This document shows, one piece after another, positions 1-7,143 of a stretch of 64,000 nucleotides of DNA. Positions within the stretch are counted from its first letter, which is position 1; every line of letters starts with the position of its first letter. Made by a program: the position numbers and the translations under genes. The notes under the pieces were generated by a model that had not been told where the DNA came from, searched no databases, and was given only the letters and a program-made list of their open reading frames with translations. Source of the DNA: Nostoc sp. UHCC 0926 (GTDB lineage: Bacteria; Cyanobacteriota; Cyanobacteriia; Cyanobacteriales; Nostocaceae); NCBI RefSeq assembly GCF_028623165.1, contig NZ_CP117768.1, positions 1,612,001-1,676,000 of the forward strand, written 5' to 3'.

Positions 1-7
1 AGGCTAG

Positions 8-536
8 GGTGTACACACAAGTATGACGAGCATAGGTTTCAATTCTAGTAGTTTCGTAGGGTGCGTTATGGACACGCCGAAATAACAAATGCGAACGCCG
101 AATCAACAAATGCGAACGCCGAATCAACAAATGCGTACGCCGAATCAACAAATGCGTACGCCAAATCAACAAATGCGTACGCCAAATCAACAAATGCGTA
201 CGCCGAATCAACAAATGCGTACGCCGAATCAACAAATGCGAACGCCAAATCAACAAATGCGTACGCCAAATCAACAAATGCGTACGCCGAATCAACAAGT
301 GCGTACGCCAAATCAACAAATGCGTACGCCGAAATAACAAATGAGTCCGCCGAAATAACGAATGCGTTGGCTAGCAAGAACCGCAGGCATCGCCATGATT
401 GCAACAATTTAGCTTTGTCACGCCAGCGTAACGCACCCTTCGGGTTCAGCAGTCGCCTACGGAGGGAAACCCTCCTTCAGCGCTGCTTCACTGCAAATCT
501 TTGGTAGATGAAGTTTTTCCAACTTGTGTGTACACC
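8..536. repeat. 529-bp unit bounded by 15-bp inverted repeats
   Basis: GGTGTACACACAAGT at 8-22 recurs as its exact reverse complement at 522-536. Inside lies a second inverted pair, GGGTGCGTTA at 59-68 and TAACGCACCC at 429-438, and inside that the 21-bp tandem array. The same outer end (ACTTGTGTGTACACC followed by GTA) reappears alone at 55881-55898, so it is a dispersed element end. No transposase gene is inside. The structure suggests a MITE-like or composite non-autonomous element; whether the whole interval moves as a unit is inference. Confidence 0.5.
66..359. repeat. 21-bp direct tandem repeat, about 14 units
   Basis: Thirteen contiguous units (87-359), with one degenerate unit before them (66-86), follow the pattern AAATGCG-W-ACGCC-R-AATCAAC. 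Most units contain the 8-bp palindrome GCGTACGC; some have GCGAACGC. Because 21 is a multiple of three, several frames stay open on both strands and give heptapeptide repeats such as MRTPNQQ. These apparent proteins are by-products of the period: no ribosome binding site or flanking domain supports them. The outermost units carry ATAAC instead of ATCAAC, which closes the MRTPNQQ frame. A 21-bp spacing is about two helical turns, so the palindromes would all face the same side of the helix, as in an iteron or nucleoid-protein array. Confidence 0.9.
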
Positions 537-680
537 GTAGCCCAAGTAGGGGGAGAGGGACTTCTTTCCGGCTCCCCTTCTGGCAATATTGGGAGAAGGG
601 GCTGGGGGATGAGGGTTTTTTCTTTTCATACGGAAAGAACTACAGTTTTCAAGGTGGATGTGGTTTAATAATGCTACCGA

Positions 681-2429
681 TCAACTTTGGTTCCCACGAC
701 GGTGATTAGCAGCTTGTAATAACAGAGATTCGGCAAAAGCGATCGCATCACTTGCAGATTTACCACCAGCTAACTGTGCTAGTTCTTCCCGGCGAGTGGT
801 TAAATTATCTAAGGTAGTAACTCGCACAACGGTACGCTGTTCAACATTGCCATTGTTAGCTTTTTTACCTTTCTCTTGATTGATAGTTAGCTTATCTACG
901 CGAAAATGCCGATCGGCCATTGCCGCAACTAAAGGTTGATGGGTAACACATAATACTTGGTTACGTTGACTTAGCTGGTGTAATTTTTCCGCGATCGCTT
1001 GGGCTACTCTTCCCGAAACCCCGACATCAATTTCATCAAATACCATTGTCCCAGCCACATCAACCTGAGAAAAACAAGCTTTCAGCGCCAGTAAAAAGCG
1101 GCTCATTTCCCCGCCAGAGGCAATTTCTGTTAAAGGTTGTAGTGGTTCTCCAGGGTTGGGACTAAACATAAAGGTAATTTTATCTGCTCCGGTGGCAGTT
1201 GGGGAAGCTGGCACTATCTCAACCTGAAACTTTACCTTTTCCATCGCTAGGGGCTTGAGTTCAGCTATCAAACGTGATTCTAAATTAGCAGCCGCCTTAC
1301 TCCGCAGTTGAGTTAACTGATTACTTGCTTGGGTAAGTTTCTCAAAACACGCCTTTTCTTGCTGTTCTAGGTTTTCAATAGATTGTTCGCTGTCGTTAAG
1401 TACCGCTAATTCCCCTTGGATAAGTTGGTAATAGGCGATCGCTTCTTTTAGTGTCGGCCCGTACTTGCGGCAAATTTGCTTTAATTCCCGAACGCGTTCT
1501 TCCACCTCTTCCAACCTGTGGGGATCGGCTTCCAAACCATCCCCATAGGCATTAATCTGCCTTCCCACTTCCATTACCGCAGCTTGCGCGTCTCTCACCA
1601 ATTCCAATAGGGGTTGCAGTTGGGTATCATATTCCACCATATGATTTAATGTTGCCTCACTGTCTCCCAATAAATCTGCGGCGGCTGGGGTTTCATGATC
1701 GTTTTGATACAAAGCCTGATAAACTTTGTAACTCATCTGTTGCAAATCGACGACGTGATTTAGGCGTTCCCGTTCTTGTCCCAACTGTTCCAATTCATTC
1801 GGTTCGCTGAGATTGGCTGCTCCCAATTCTTGCACTTGATAGGTGAGCAAGTCGAATTGTTGCAACCTTTCCCGTTCTGATGTCCGGCGTTTTTCTAATG
1901 CTAAATGCGCCTGTTGGTAAGTACTGAAGTTGGTGGCAACTTTATGACGTTGCTGCATCAAGGAGTCGCCGCCATATAAATCTAGCCAGTCGCGGACTTG
2001 GGCAGATTGTCCCACTTGTACCGTTTGACCTTGGGCTGTGATTTCTACCAAGCGATCGCGCATTCCTCCCATAATCTGCCGATTTACCAACACGCCATTC
2101 ACCCGCGATCGACTGCGGACATTACTAACAGTGGCTGTGATTTCTCGGCTAATGACTACGGAATTTTCATCAAGTAAATCTATTTCCTGTTCACTCAACC
2201 AAGCTGCTAGGGGAGCGTTTGAGGTGAAAGTAGCTTCTACCATTGCCCGACTTGTCCCCGTGCGAATCACTCGACTAGAGACTTTGCCACCCAAAGCGGC
2301 ATCAATGGCATCCAAAATAATCGATTTTCCAGCGCCGGTTTCACCTGTCAACACATTTAGTCCCGCGTCAAATTCCAATTCCAGTTGGTCAATTAGGGCA
2401 AAGTTTTCAATTCGCAGGCAAAGCAACAT
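681..2429 (-). CDS. recN: DNA repair protein RecN
   Basis: SMC-like ATPase acting early in recombinational repair of double-strand breaks. The N-terminal half carries Walker A GETGAGKS at about residues 29-36, then a long coiled-coil-forming middle. Near the C-terminus are the ABC signature ASGGEMSRFLLALKA and Walker B MVFDEIDVGVSG. At 582 residues it has the usual family length. I start it at the ATG at 2429 (MLLCLRIENFALIDQ) because RecN proteins begin immediately before this strand and a GGAG lies about 12 nt upstream; the reading frame stays open a further 27 codons to 2510. It is transcribed away from the ABC1 kinase gene, leaving about 270 bp for two divergent promoters. Confidence 0.95.
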   Translation of the reverse strand: MLLCLRIENFALIDQLELEFDAGLNVLTGETGAGKSIILDAIDAALGGKVSSRVIRTGTSRAMVEATFTSNAPLAAWLSEQEIDLLDENSVVISREITATVSNVRSRSRVNGVLVNRQIMGGMRDRLVEITAQGQTVQVGQSAQVRDWLDLYGGDSLMQQRHKVATNFSTYQQAHLALEKRRTSERERLQQFDLLTYQVQELGAANLSEPNELEQLGQERERLNHVVDLQQMSYKVYQALYQNDHETPAAADLLGDSEATLNHMVEYDTQLQPLLELVRDAQAAVMEVGRQINAYGDGLEADPHRLEEVEERVRELKQICRKYGPTLKEAIAYYQLIQGELAVLNDSEQSIENLEQQEKACFEKLTQASNQLTQLRSKAAANLESRLIAELKPLAMEKVKFQVEIVPASPTATGADKITFMFSPNPGEPLQPLTEIASGGEMSRFLLALKACFSQVDVAGTMVFDEIDVGVSGRVAQAIAEKLHQLSQRNQVLCVTHQPLVAAMADRHFRVDKLTINQEKGKKANNGNVEQRTVVRVTTLDNLTTRREELAQLAGGKSASDAIAFAESLLLQAANHRRGNQS

Positions 2430-2701
2430 CAAACCAAATTCTCCGTTAGGACAGATGCCGGATACTTCTAACTTACAGGACAATAAGTATGATATTTCAG
2501 CAACTAGCAATACCTACTACTATTGAACTAGTATGCCCATTTAAGTGTAGCAAACCACTGGGAACTGGAAAAAAATTATTTTAATTCCAATGCCCTGTTT
2601 GCCCCATACTTCGGCAACGCTCAGTACAAGTGCCCAATGCTGAAGCTCTGAACATATTGTTACAATACTTAATGTGATCGTTCTGACTGGTGGCCTTCTT
2701 C

Positions 2702-4711
2702 ATGATTGTTAAGACACTTCCCCCTAGTTCCCGACCGATTCAGGAGGACAGTCGCAACGGCACAAATCGCCGAGGCGAACTGGACGTTATTGATATAGTG
2801 CCAGAAAATGGTACACAAGATTTGGTTGTGCCGCAGCTACGCCCGTCGCAGACATCGCCAAGCCTCTTAGCCGCCCAAAAGGTGAGGATAACTGCCCAAC
2901 CTGAGACGCTTTACGATCCTCTGGGCATAGCGGCGCATTACCAAAACAAACCCCTGCAAGTTGTCCGACGGATTTTCGCCGTGTTGGGCCCGACTCTATC
3001 CTTTGCTTTTGGGTTGTGGTCGGATAGCAAACGGGGAATTGTCGTCAAAAATGACCGCCGCCGAGCCACTCAGCTACGAGTATTGCTGACCCAACTGGGG
3101 CCTGCTTACATCAAAATTGGACAAGCTTTGTCCACCAGACCGGATCTGGTTCCTCCCGTATTCTTAGAAGAATTAACTAAGTTACAAGACCAATTACCGC
3201 CTTTTCCCAACGAAATTGCTTACCAGTTTATCAAAGAAGAACTTGGTGCCCCTCCAGAAGAAGTTTACGCCGAACTCTCGGCCCAGCCAATTGCTGCGGC
3301 TTCATTGGGGCAAGTCTATAAAGGTAAGCTAAAAACTGGTGAAGAAGTCGCTGTTAAAGTCCAACGCCCCGATTTAAGAGAGCGGATCACAATTGACTTG
3401 TATATTTTGCGTAACCTTGCCGCCTGGGCGCAGAAAAAGATCAAGCGGGTAAGAAGTGACTTAGTTGGTATTCTTGATGAATTAGGCGATCGCATCTTTG
3501 AAGAGATGGACTACATCCATGAGGGTGAAAATGCCGAAAGATTTTTTGAGTTATACGGTCACATAAAAGACGTATATGTACCGCAAATTTACTGGGAATA
3601 CACCAATCGTCGTGTGTTGACGATGGAATGGATTAACGGCACGAAATTAACTCAGACAGAAGAAATTAGCGCCCAAGGGATAGATGCTCGTTATCTAATT
3701 GAAGTGGGTGTCCAGTGTTCCCTACGCCAACTGCTAGAACATGGATTTTTCCACGCCGATCCCCACCCTGGTAATTTGTTAGCAACAACCGATGGCAAAT
3801 TGGCTTATCTCGACTTTGGGATGATGAGCGAGATTAAGCCACCACAGCGTTATGGTTTAATTGAAGCGATCGTCCACGTCGTCAACCGCGACTTTGAAGG
3901 ATTAGCAAAAGACTACGTTAAGTTAGATTTCTTATCACCAGAAACTGATTTAACACCAATTATCCCAGCTTTTGCCAGAGTCTTTGCTGATGCCCAAGGA
4001 GCCAGCGTAGCCGAACTTAACATTAAAAGCATTACCGATGAACTATCGGCTTTGATGTATGAGTATCCTTTCCGCGTACCGCCCTACTACGCTTTAATTA
4101 TTCGCTCTCTGGTGACGCTTGAAGGGATTGCAATATTTATAGATCCCAACTTTAAAGTCCTCAGTGAAGCTTATCCCTACGTTTCTAAACGCCTGTTAAC
4201 AGACCCAGCACCGCAATTAAGAACATCATTGCAAGATTTGCTATTTAAAGATGGCAGATTTCGCTGGAATCGCTTAGAAAACTTGTTACTTAATGCGCGT
4301 AAGAGTCAAGACTACGACTTTGACTTAGTGCTGAATCAGGGGATAGAATTTCTGTCATCTGAACGCGGTGCTTTCATTCGTGACAAGCTGGTAGATGAAT
4401 CTGTTAACGGACTTGATGCTTTAGGTAAAAATATTTTGCATAACTTTACCTATCTGCTGCGAGAACGCGTTGGATTGACAGCAGTTAATGAAACTCCGGC
4501 GGCGACAGTTGAGCAACAACAAACCTTAGAGCATATTAAACGTATATTGGGTATTCTCCGAGAAACACGAGGCTTTGATCCAGTGCAACTTGCGCCCCAA
4601 ATTGCCCAGTTATTGGTAAATTCTGATGTACAACGTTTGGGTCAACAAATTGCCAGCCGCTTCACGCAAAAGGCTGTAGCCAGGTTAATTCGGCAATTAT
4701 TGGCATCCTAG
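2702..4711 (+). CDS. ABC1/UbiB-family atypical protein kinase
   Basis: Member of the UbiB/ABC1K (AarF) family of kinase-like ATPases, linked in bacteria and plastids to prenylquinone metabolism and stress responses. Visible family marks are the KxGQ motif in YIKIGQALSTRPDLVPP (about residue 138), the alanine-rich nucleotide loop ASLGQVYKG, the lysine in VAVKVQRP, HADPHPGN (about 350) and DFGMM (about 370). A C-terminal region of about 200 residues follows the kinase core, as in other cyanobacterial ABC1 proteins. The start is uncertain: GTG at 2690 adds four residues and neither start has a clear Shine-Dalgarno. The first 90 residues are low in conservation and include a stretch that resembles a small dispersed repeat. 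Cyanobacteria have several paralogues, so a specific substrate cannot be assigned. Confidence 0.92.
   Translation: MIVKTLPPSSRPIQEDSRNGTNRRGELDVIDIVPENGTQDLVVPQLRPSQTSPSLLAAQKVRITAQPETLYDPLGIAAHYQNKPLQVVRRIFAVLGPTLSFAFGLWSDSKRGIVVKNDRRRATQLRVLLTQLGPAYIKIGQALSTRPDLVPPVFLEELTKLQDQLPPFPNEIAYQFIKEELGAPPEEVYAELSAQPIAAASLGQVYKGKLKTGEEVAVKVQRPDLRERITIDLYILRNLAAWAQKKIKRVRSDLVGILDELGDRIFEEMDYIHEGENAERFFELYGHIKDVYVPQIYWEYTNRRVLTMEWINGTKLTQTEEISAQGIDARYLIEVGVQCSLRQLLEHGFFHADPHPGNLLATTDGKLAYLDFGMMSEIKPPQRYGLIEAIVHVVNRDFEGLAKDYVKLDFLSPETDLTPIIPAFARVFADAQGASVAELNIKSITDELSALMYEYPFRVPPYYALIIRSLVTLEGIAIFIDPNFKVLSEAYPYVSKRLLTDPAPQLRTSLQDLLFKDGRFRWNRLENLLLNARKSQDYDFDLVLNQGIEFLSSERGAFIRDKLVDESVNGLDALGKNILHNFTYLLRERVGLTAVNETPAATVEQQQTLEHIKRILGILRETRGFDPVQLAPQIAQLLVNSDVQRLGQQIASRFTQKAVARLIRQLLAS
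2828..2859. repeat. Possible small dispersed repeat inside the UbiB-like gene
   Basis: This stretch, read in reverse (GGCGATGTCTGCGACGGGC...), resembles GGCGATGCCTGCGGCGGGC, seen at 38103-38121 and, inverted, at about 60296-60316. It is in frame and encodes part of the variable N-terminal extension (QLRPSQTSPS). The match is imperfect, so this may be an old insertion that has drifted, or chance. Confidence 0.35.
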
Positions 4712-4719
4712 TAAAAATT

Positions 4720-4746
4720 ATGAGTTAAAAAAAGTTTTTAACTCAT
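4720..4746. terminator. Bidirectional hairpin between converging ubiB-like and cysC genes
   Basis: A perfect 12-bp stem (ATGAGTTAAAAA at 4720-4731, complement at 4735-4746) with a 3-nt loop lies between converging genes and covers the cysC stop codon. The A and T tracts in the stem give a T-run after the hairpin on both strands, so it can serve both genes as an intrinsic terminator. Confidence 0.6.
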
Positions 4747-5297
4747 AAATCATTCACTCTAGCAACTATATAACCCAACTCTTCCAGCTTTTCTAAGACC
4801 TTAGTTGCACTTTGAGTAACGCTTTCTTGGTTAGTTTTGCATTCGACTTCAGGACGGAGTGGTATTTCATAAGGATCATCAATACCAGTGAAGTGCTTAA
4901 TCTCCCGGGATCTTGCTTTTTTATATAACCCTTTTACGTCTCGCTGTTCACAAACTTCTAATGATGCATTGACGTAAACTTCAATGAAATATGGAATACT
5001 TTGGCGCACTTGTTCTCGAATTTTGCGATCAGGTGAAATGGCCGAAACCAATACAATTACATTATTTCGGGCAAGAAGATGAGCCACAAAGCCAATGCGC
5101 CGAATATTTTCTTCTCGATCGTCTTTACTGAAACCCAACCCTTTGCATAGGTTTTGACGTACCGCGTCGCCATCCAGAACTTCAACTTTGTATCCCTGTA
5201 TCCGCAGTTCCTTCTCCACGAATTGACAGATGGTAGTTTTACCTGCACCACTTAGACCAGTAAACCATACTGTCACACCATCCTCTTGTTGTCTCAT
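4743..5297 (-). CDS. cysC: Adenylylsulfate (APS) kinase
   Basis: Phosphorylates adenosine 5'-phosphosulfate with ATP to give PAPS, the sulfate donor and an intermediate of assimilatory sulfate reduction. Walker A is GLSGAGKTT at about residues 13-21. DGDAVRQNL, FSKDDREENIRRIG and SAISPDRKIREQVR follow, the last holding the serine region of the APS-kinase active site, and ECKTNQESV lies near the C-terminus. At 184 residues it is a complete stand-alone CysC. The ATG at 5297 is chosen because GGAGGT sits at ideal distance just upstream; an in-frame extension to 5363 exists but lacks conserved sequence. The gene stands alone and converges on the UbiB-like gene. Confidence 0.95.
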   Translation of the reverse strand: MRQQEDGVTVWFTGLSGAGKTTICQFVEKELRIQGYKVEVLDGDAVRQNLCKGLGFSKDDREENIRRIGFVAHLLARNNVIVLVSAISPDRKIREQVRQSIPYFIEVYVNASLEVCEQRDVKGLYKKARSREIKHFTGIDDPYEIPLRPEVECKTNQESVTQSATKVLEKLEELGYIVARVNDL

Positions 5298-5523
5298 CTT
5301 ACCTCCGCCGTACACTTCAAATGGCACACCAAAAAAAAGCTTTTTTGGGTAATTTCCGGTCAAATAGCAATTTTATAGTTTTTGCACGTTCTTACCTCGC
5401 CGAGATGCTTAATAATGTGACAGTTGACCGTACCAATAACCTGAAAATGCCAGTTTTTCGTCACGTCCACTAACCGTAAATAAATAGATATACAGATTTA
5501 CTGGCAATACGCTTGGGTTAAGG

Positions 5524-5769
5524 TTAAAACTGTTCTTTGGTGATTGGAATAAAGGGGTTTATGCCGTCAAAGATGGAATTTCTGAGGCTCGAAGCCCAAT
5601 CAGTCACACCTAAAAGTGAACCGATAAAGGCAAGGCTACGCAACTGTTCCGGGTAACGCTGGCTGTAAAGGGTGGCGATCGCTCCCCCCATCGAACTCCC
5701 TGCCACATCAAAGGAGCGAATTCCTAACTGATTCGTTAACTGGTGCAGCAGTGCAACCTGATTCTCCAA
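5524..5769 (-). pseudogene. Alpha/beta-hydrolase remnant, truncated at both ends
   Basis: The 81 residues contain the nucleophile elbow GSSMGG followed by ATLYSQRYPEQLRSLAFIG, typical of alpha/beta-hydrolases of about 280 residues. Upstream the oxyanion-hole strand is missing, and downstream the frame ends before the catalytic Asp and His. A palindromic repeat and a broken RTX-type gene adjoin the 5' side. Read as a decayed gene rather than a small functional protein. Confidence 0.7.
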
Positions 5770-5798
5770 ATAAATTATCCAAAATTATTTGTATATTT

Positions 5799-5826
5799 GT
5801 AGGGGCGCAAGGCCTTGCGCCCCTAC
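5799..5826. repeat. 28-bp perfect palindrome, dispersed repeat
   Basis: The half-site GTAGGGGCGCAAGG is followed directly by its complement. The central 24 bp recur exactly at 21564-21587, after the GST gene. It sits at the junction between the hydrolase remnant and the RTX remnant. Confidence 0.8.
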
Positions 5827-5827
5827 G

Positions 5828-6255
5828 ATGGGATATTTTTTTAACTGGAACTCCCCTATCTTCATTTCTAAGGCAGAATTCGGACTCAGCCAATCTCAGG
5901 ATACTACACTCGATTCCGACTTGTTCCGACTTGGTAATAATGCTACAACAGCAGGCGATCGCTTTGTCTACAATCAAAGTACGGGTAACCTATTCTTTGA
6001 TAAATAGGACTTACGCAAAAATCGCCAAAAAGTTTAATTTATCGAACCGCCATCTCTACGAGAGGCTGACGCCAACGCGCAGCGTCTCGCAGAGAAGACG
6101 CCAAGGACGCCAACGCGCAGCGTCTCGAAGAGAAGAATCGTAGAGTGTGCGTAAGTCCTAATAAAGATGGAGTTGGTGGTACAGCACAAGTTCAAATAGC
6201 CCAATTCTCGAATAACGCACTGCTTAGTAATGCAAATATTACTGTGATTGCCTAA
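5828..6255 (+). pseudogene. Ca-binding RTX/hemolysin-type C-terminal remnant split by a MITE
   Basis: The first part (5828-6004) encodes ISKAEFGLSQSQ, then GDRFVYNQSTGNLFFDK. After the 156-bp insertion, 6166-6255 continues with DGVGGTAQVQIAQFSNN and ends NANITVIA-stop. Joined, the two parts give FFDK-DGVGG, the usual C-terminal signature of cyanobacterial RTX-type calcium-binding proteins. Removing the insertion and one copy of the 5-bp target duplication restores the frame exactly. The GGxGxDxxx nonapeptide repeats expected upstream are absent, so only the tail survives. Confidence 0.75.
6005..6160. mobile_element. 156-bp MITE, copy 1
   Basis: Perfect 13-bp terminal inverted repeats (TAGGACTTACGCA at 6005-6017 and its complement at 6148-6160) are flanked by the 5-bp direct repeat ATAAA (6000-6004 and 6161-6165), which is a target-site duplication. 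The interior holds CGAACCGCC and the core CAGCGTCTCG-CAGAGAAG-ACGCCAAGGACGCC. It has no coding capacity. A copy of identical length lies at 59894-60049. It interrupts the RTX remnant. Confidence 0.9.
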
Positions 6256-6386
6256 CGGGAGCTAACTATAGCAAGCATTGGTACATTACCCAGCAATAGA
6301 CAGATAAACTGTTGCGGGGTCACGTGCAATAAATACACACTTAGGGGTGCTGTGGCTTTATAGGCAATACAATTAATTGCAAACTT

Positions 6387-6821
6387 TTAACTTTCCTCTT
6401 GGAGATAGACATTTTTATCGCGTTTGAGGCTTTCTTCTAAGGCTTGAATTTGTTCACGACGAGCTTCCAATTCCAAGGAACGCCGCGCTAAGTCTTGGTT
6501 TTGCAACGTTAGGGATTGTCGCCAATGTTCTGCTCGTTCAGCTTCCTGCTGCAAAAATTCTGGGGTAATGCCGCTGGTGAGGTAGTTTTGTACCAGATGG
6601 AGTACCCAGTTAGTAGCATCTTCTAGTTTTTGAATGTCGCCTGTAGGGGAAAGTTCTACTAAAACAAGCAAGTTCTCACTCATAATCTTTCCCTTTCCCA
6701 GCAAAATAAAAGCCTCTTCCGGAATTATCGCCCACAAGTTATCAGCTTCTTGACGCGCCAACAAGCGTAACTGGTGCTGGTCTAAAAAATCGTTTTTACG
6801 CACCTGGGCTAGATATAGCAT
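6387..6821 (-). CDS. Conserved hypothetical protein with C-terminal coiled coil
   Basis: I do not recognise a named domain. The first 85 residues (MLYLAQVRKNDFLDQHQL, then AFILLGKGKIMSENLLVLVELS) look like a compact mixed alpha/beta fold. Residues from about 90 to the end are glutamate, glutamine and arginine rich (AEHWRQSLTLQNQDLARRSL) and predict a coiled coil. The ATG at 6821 is preferred over an upstream in-frame TTG at 6845; a GGAG lies about 13 nt before it. It stands alone downstream of valS on the same strand, across a repeat-rich gap of about 290 bp. Confidence 0.7.
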   Translation of the reverse strand: MLYLAQVRKNDFLDQHQLRLLARQEADNLWAIIPEEAFILLGKGKIMSENLLVLVELSPTGDIQKLEDATNWVLHLVQNYLTSGITPEFLQQEAERAEHWRQSLTLQNQDLARRSLELEARREQIQALEESLKRDKNVYLQEES

Positions 6822-7107
6822 GAGAGTCGCTTCGCTCCAATTCAAAATTCAAAATCACCGTTGGCGCAGCGTTTGCGATCGGAGAAGTTCTGATCTAAGG
6901 AAGCCTTAGCTTCGACTTCTCTGGAGTAACGGAAACGTCCCCGGCTCCACTCAAAATTCAAAAAATGATTTTTAATAAAAAACAAGGACAAAATTGATAT
7001 TCGGAATAAATTTAATTGGTAATGGGTGATTGGGAATTATATAACTTTCCCATTACCCATTACAGTTATCCTAAGCCATGTAGGTGACGCCTACAGCAAT
7101 CCCTTCA

Positions 7108-7143
7108 GGCGATGCCTACGGCAACGCCTTAAGGCGTACGCGC
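7108..7143. repeat. Small dispersed repeat at the 3' end of valS
   Basis: GGCGATGCCTACGGCAACG followed by a CCTTAAGGCGTACGCGC tract matches the family of short GC-rich repeats scattered in this window. It overlaps the valS stop codon at 7116-7118, so the last residues (RVRLKALP) and the stop may be repeat-derived. Confidence 0.5.

Noticed and set aside
61..507. Open frames on both strands through the 21-bp array (for example repeated MRTPNQQ)
   Set aside because: The period is divisible by three, so several frames remain open without selection. No RBS or flanking domain.
5751..6143. Plus-strand open frame across the palindrome, RTX remnant and MITE
   Set aside because: It is in a different frame from the recognisable RTX sequence and ends inside the MITE.
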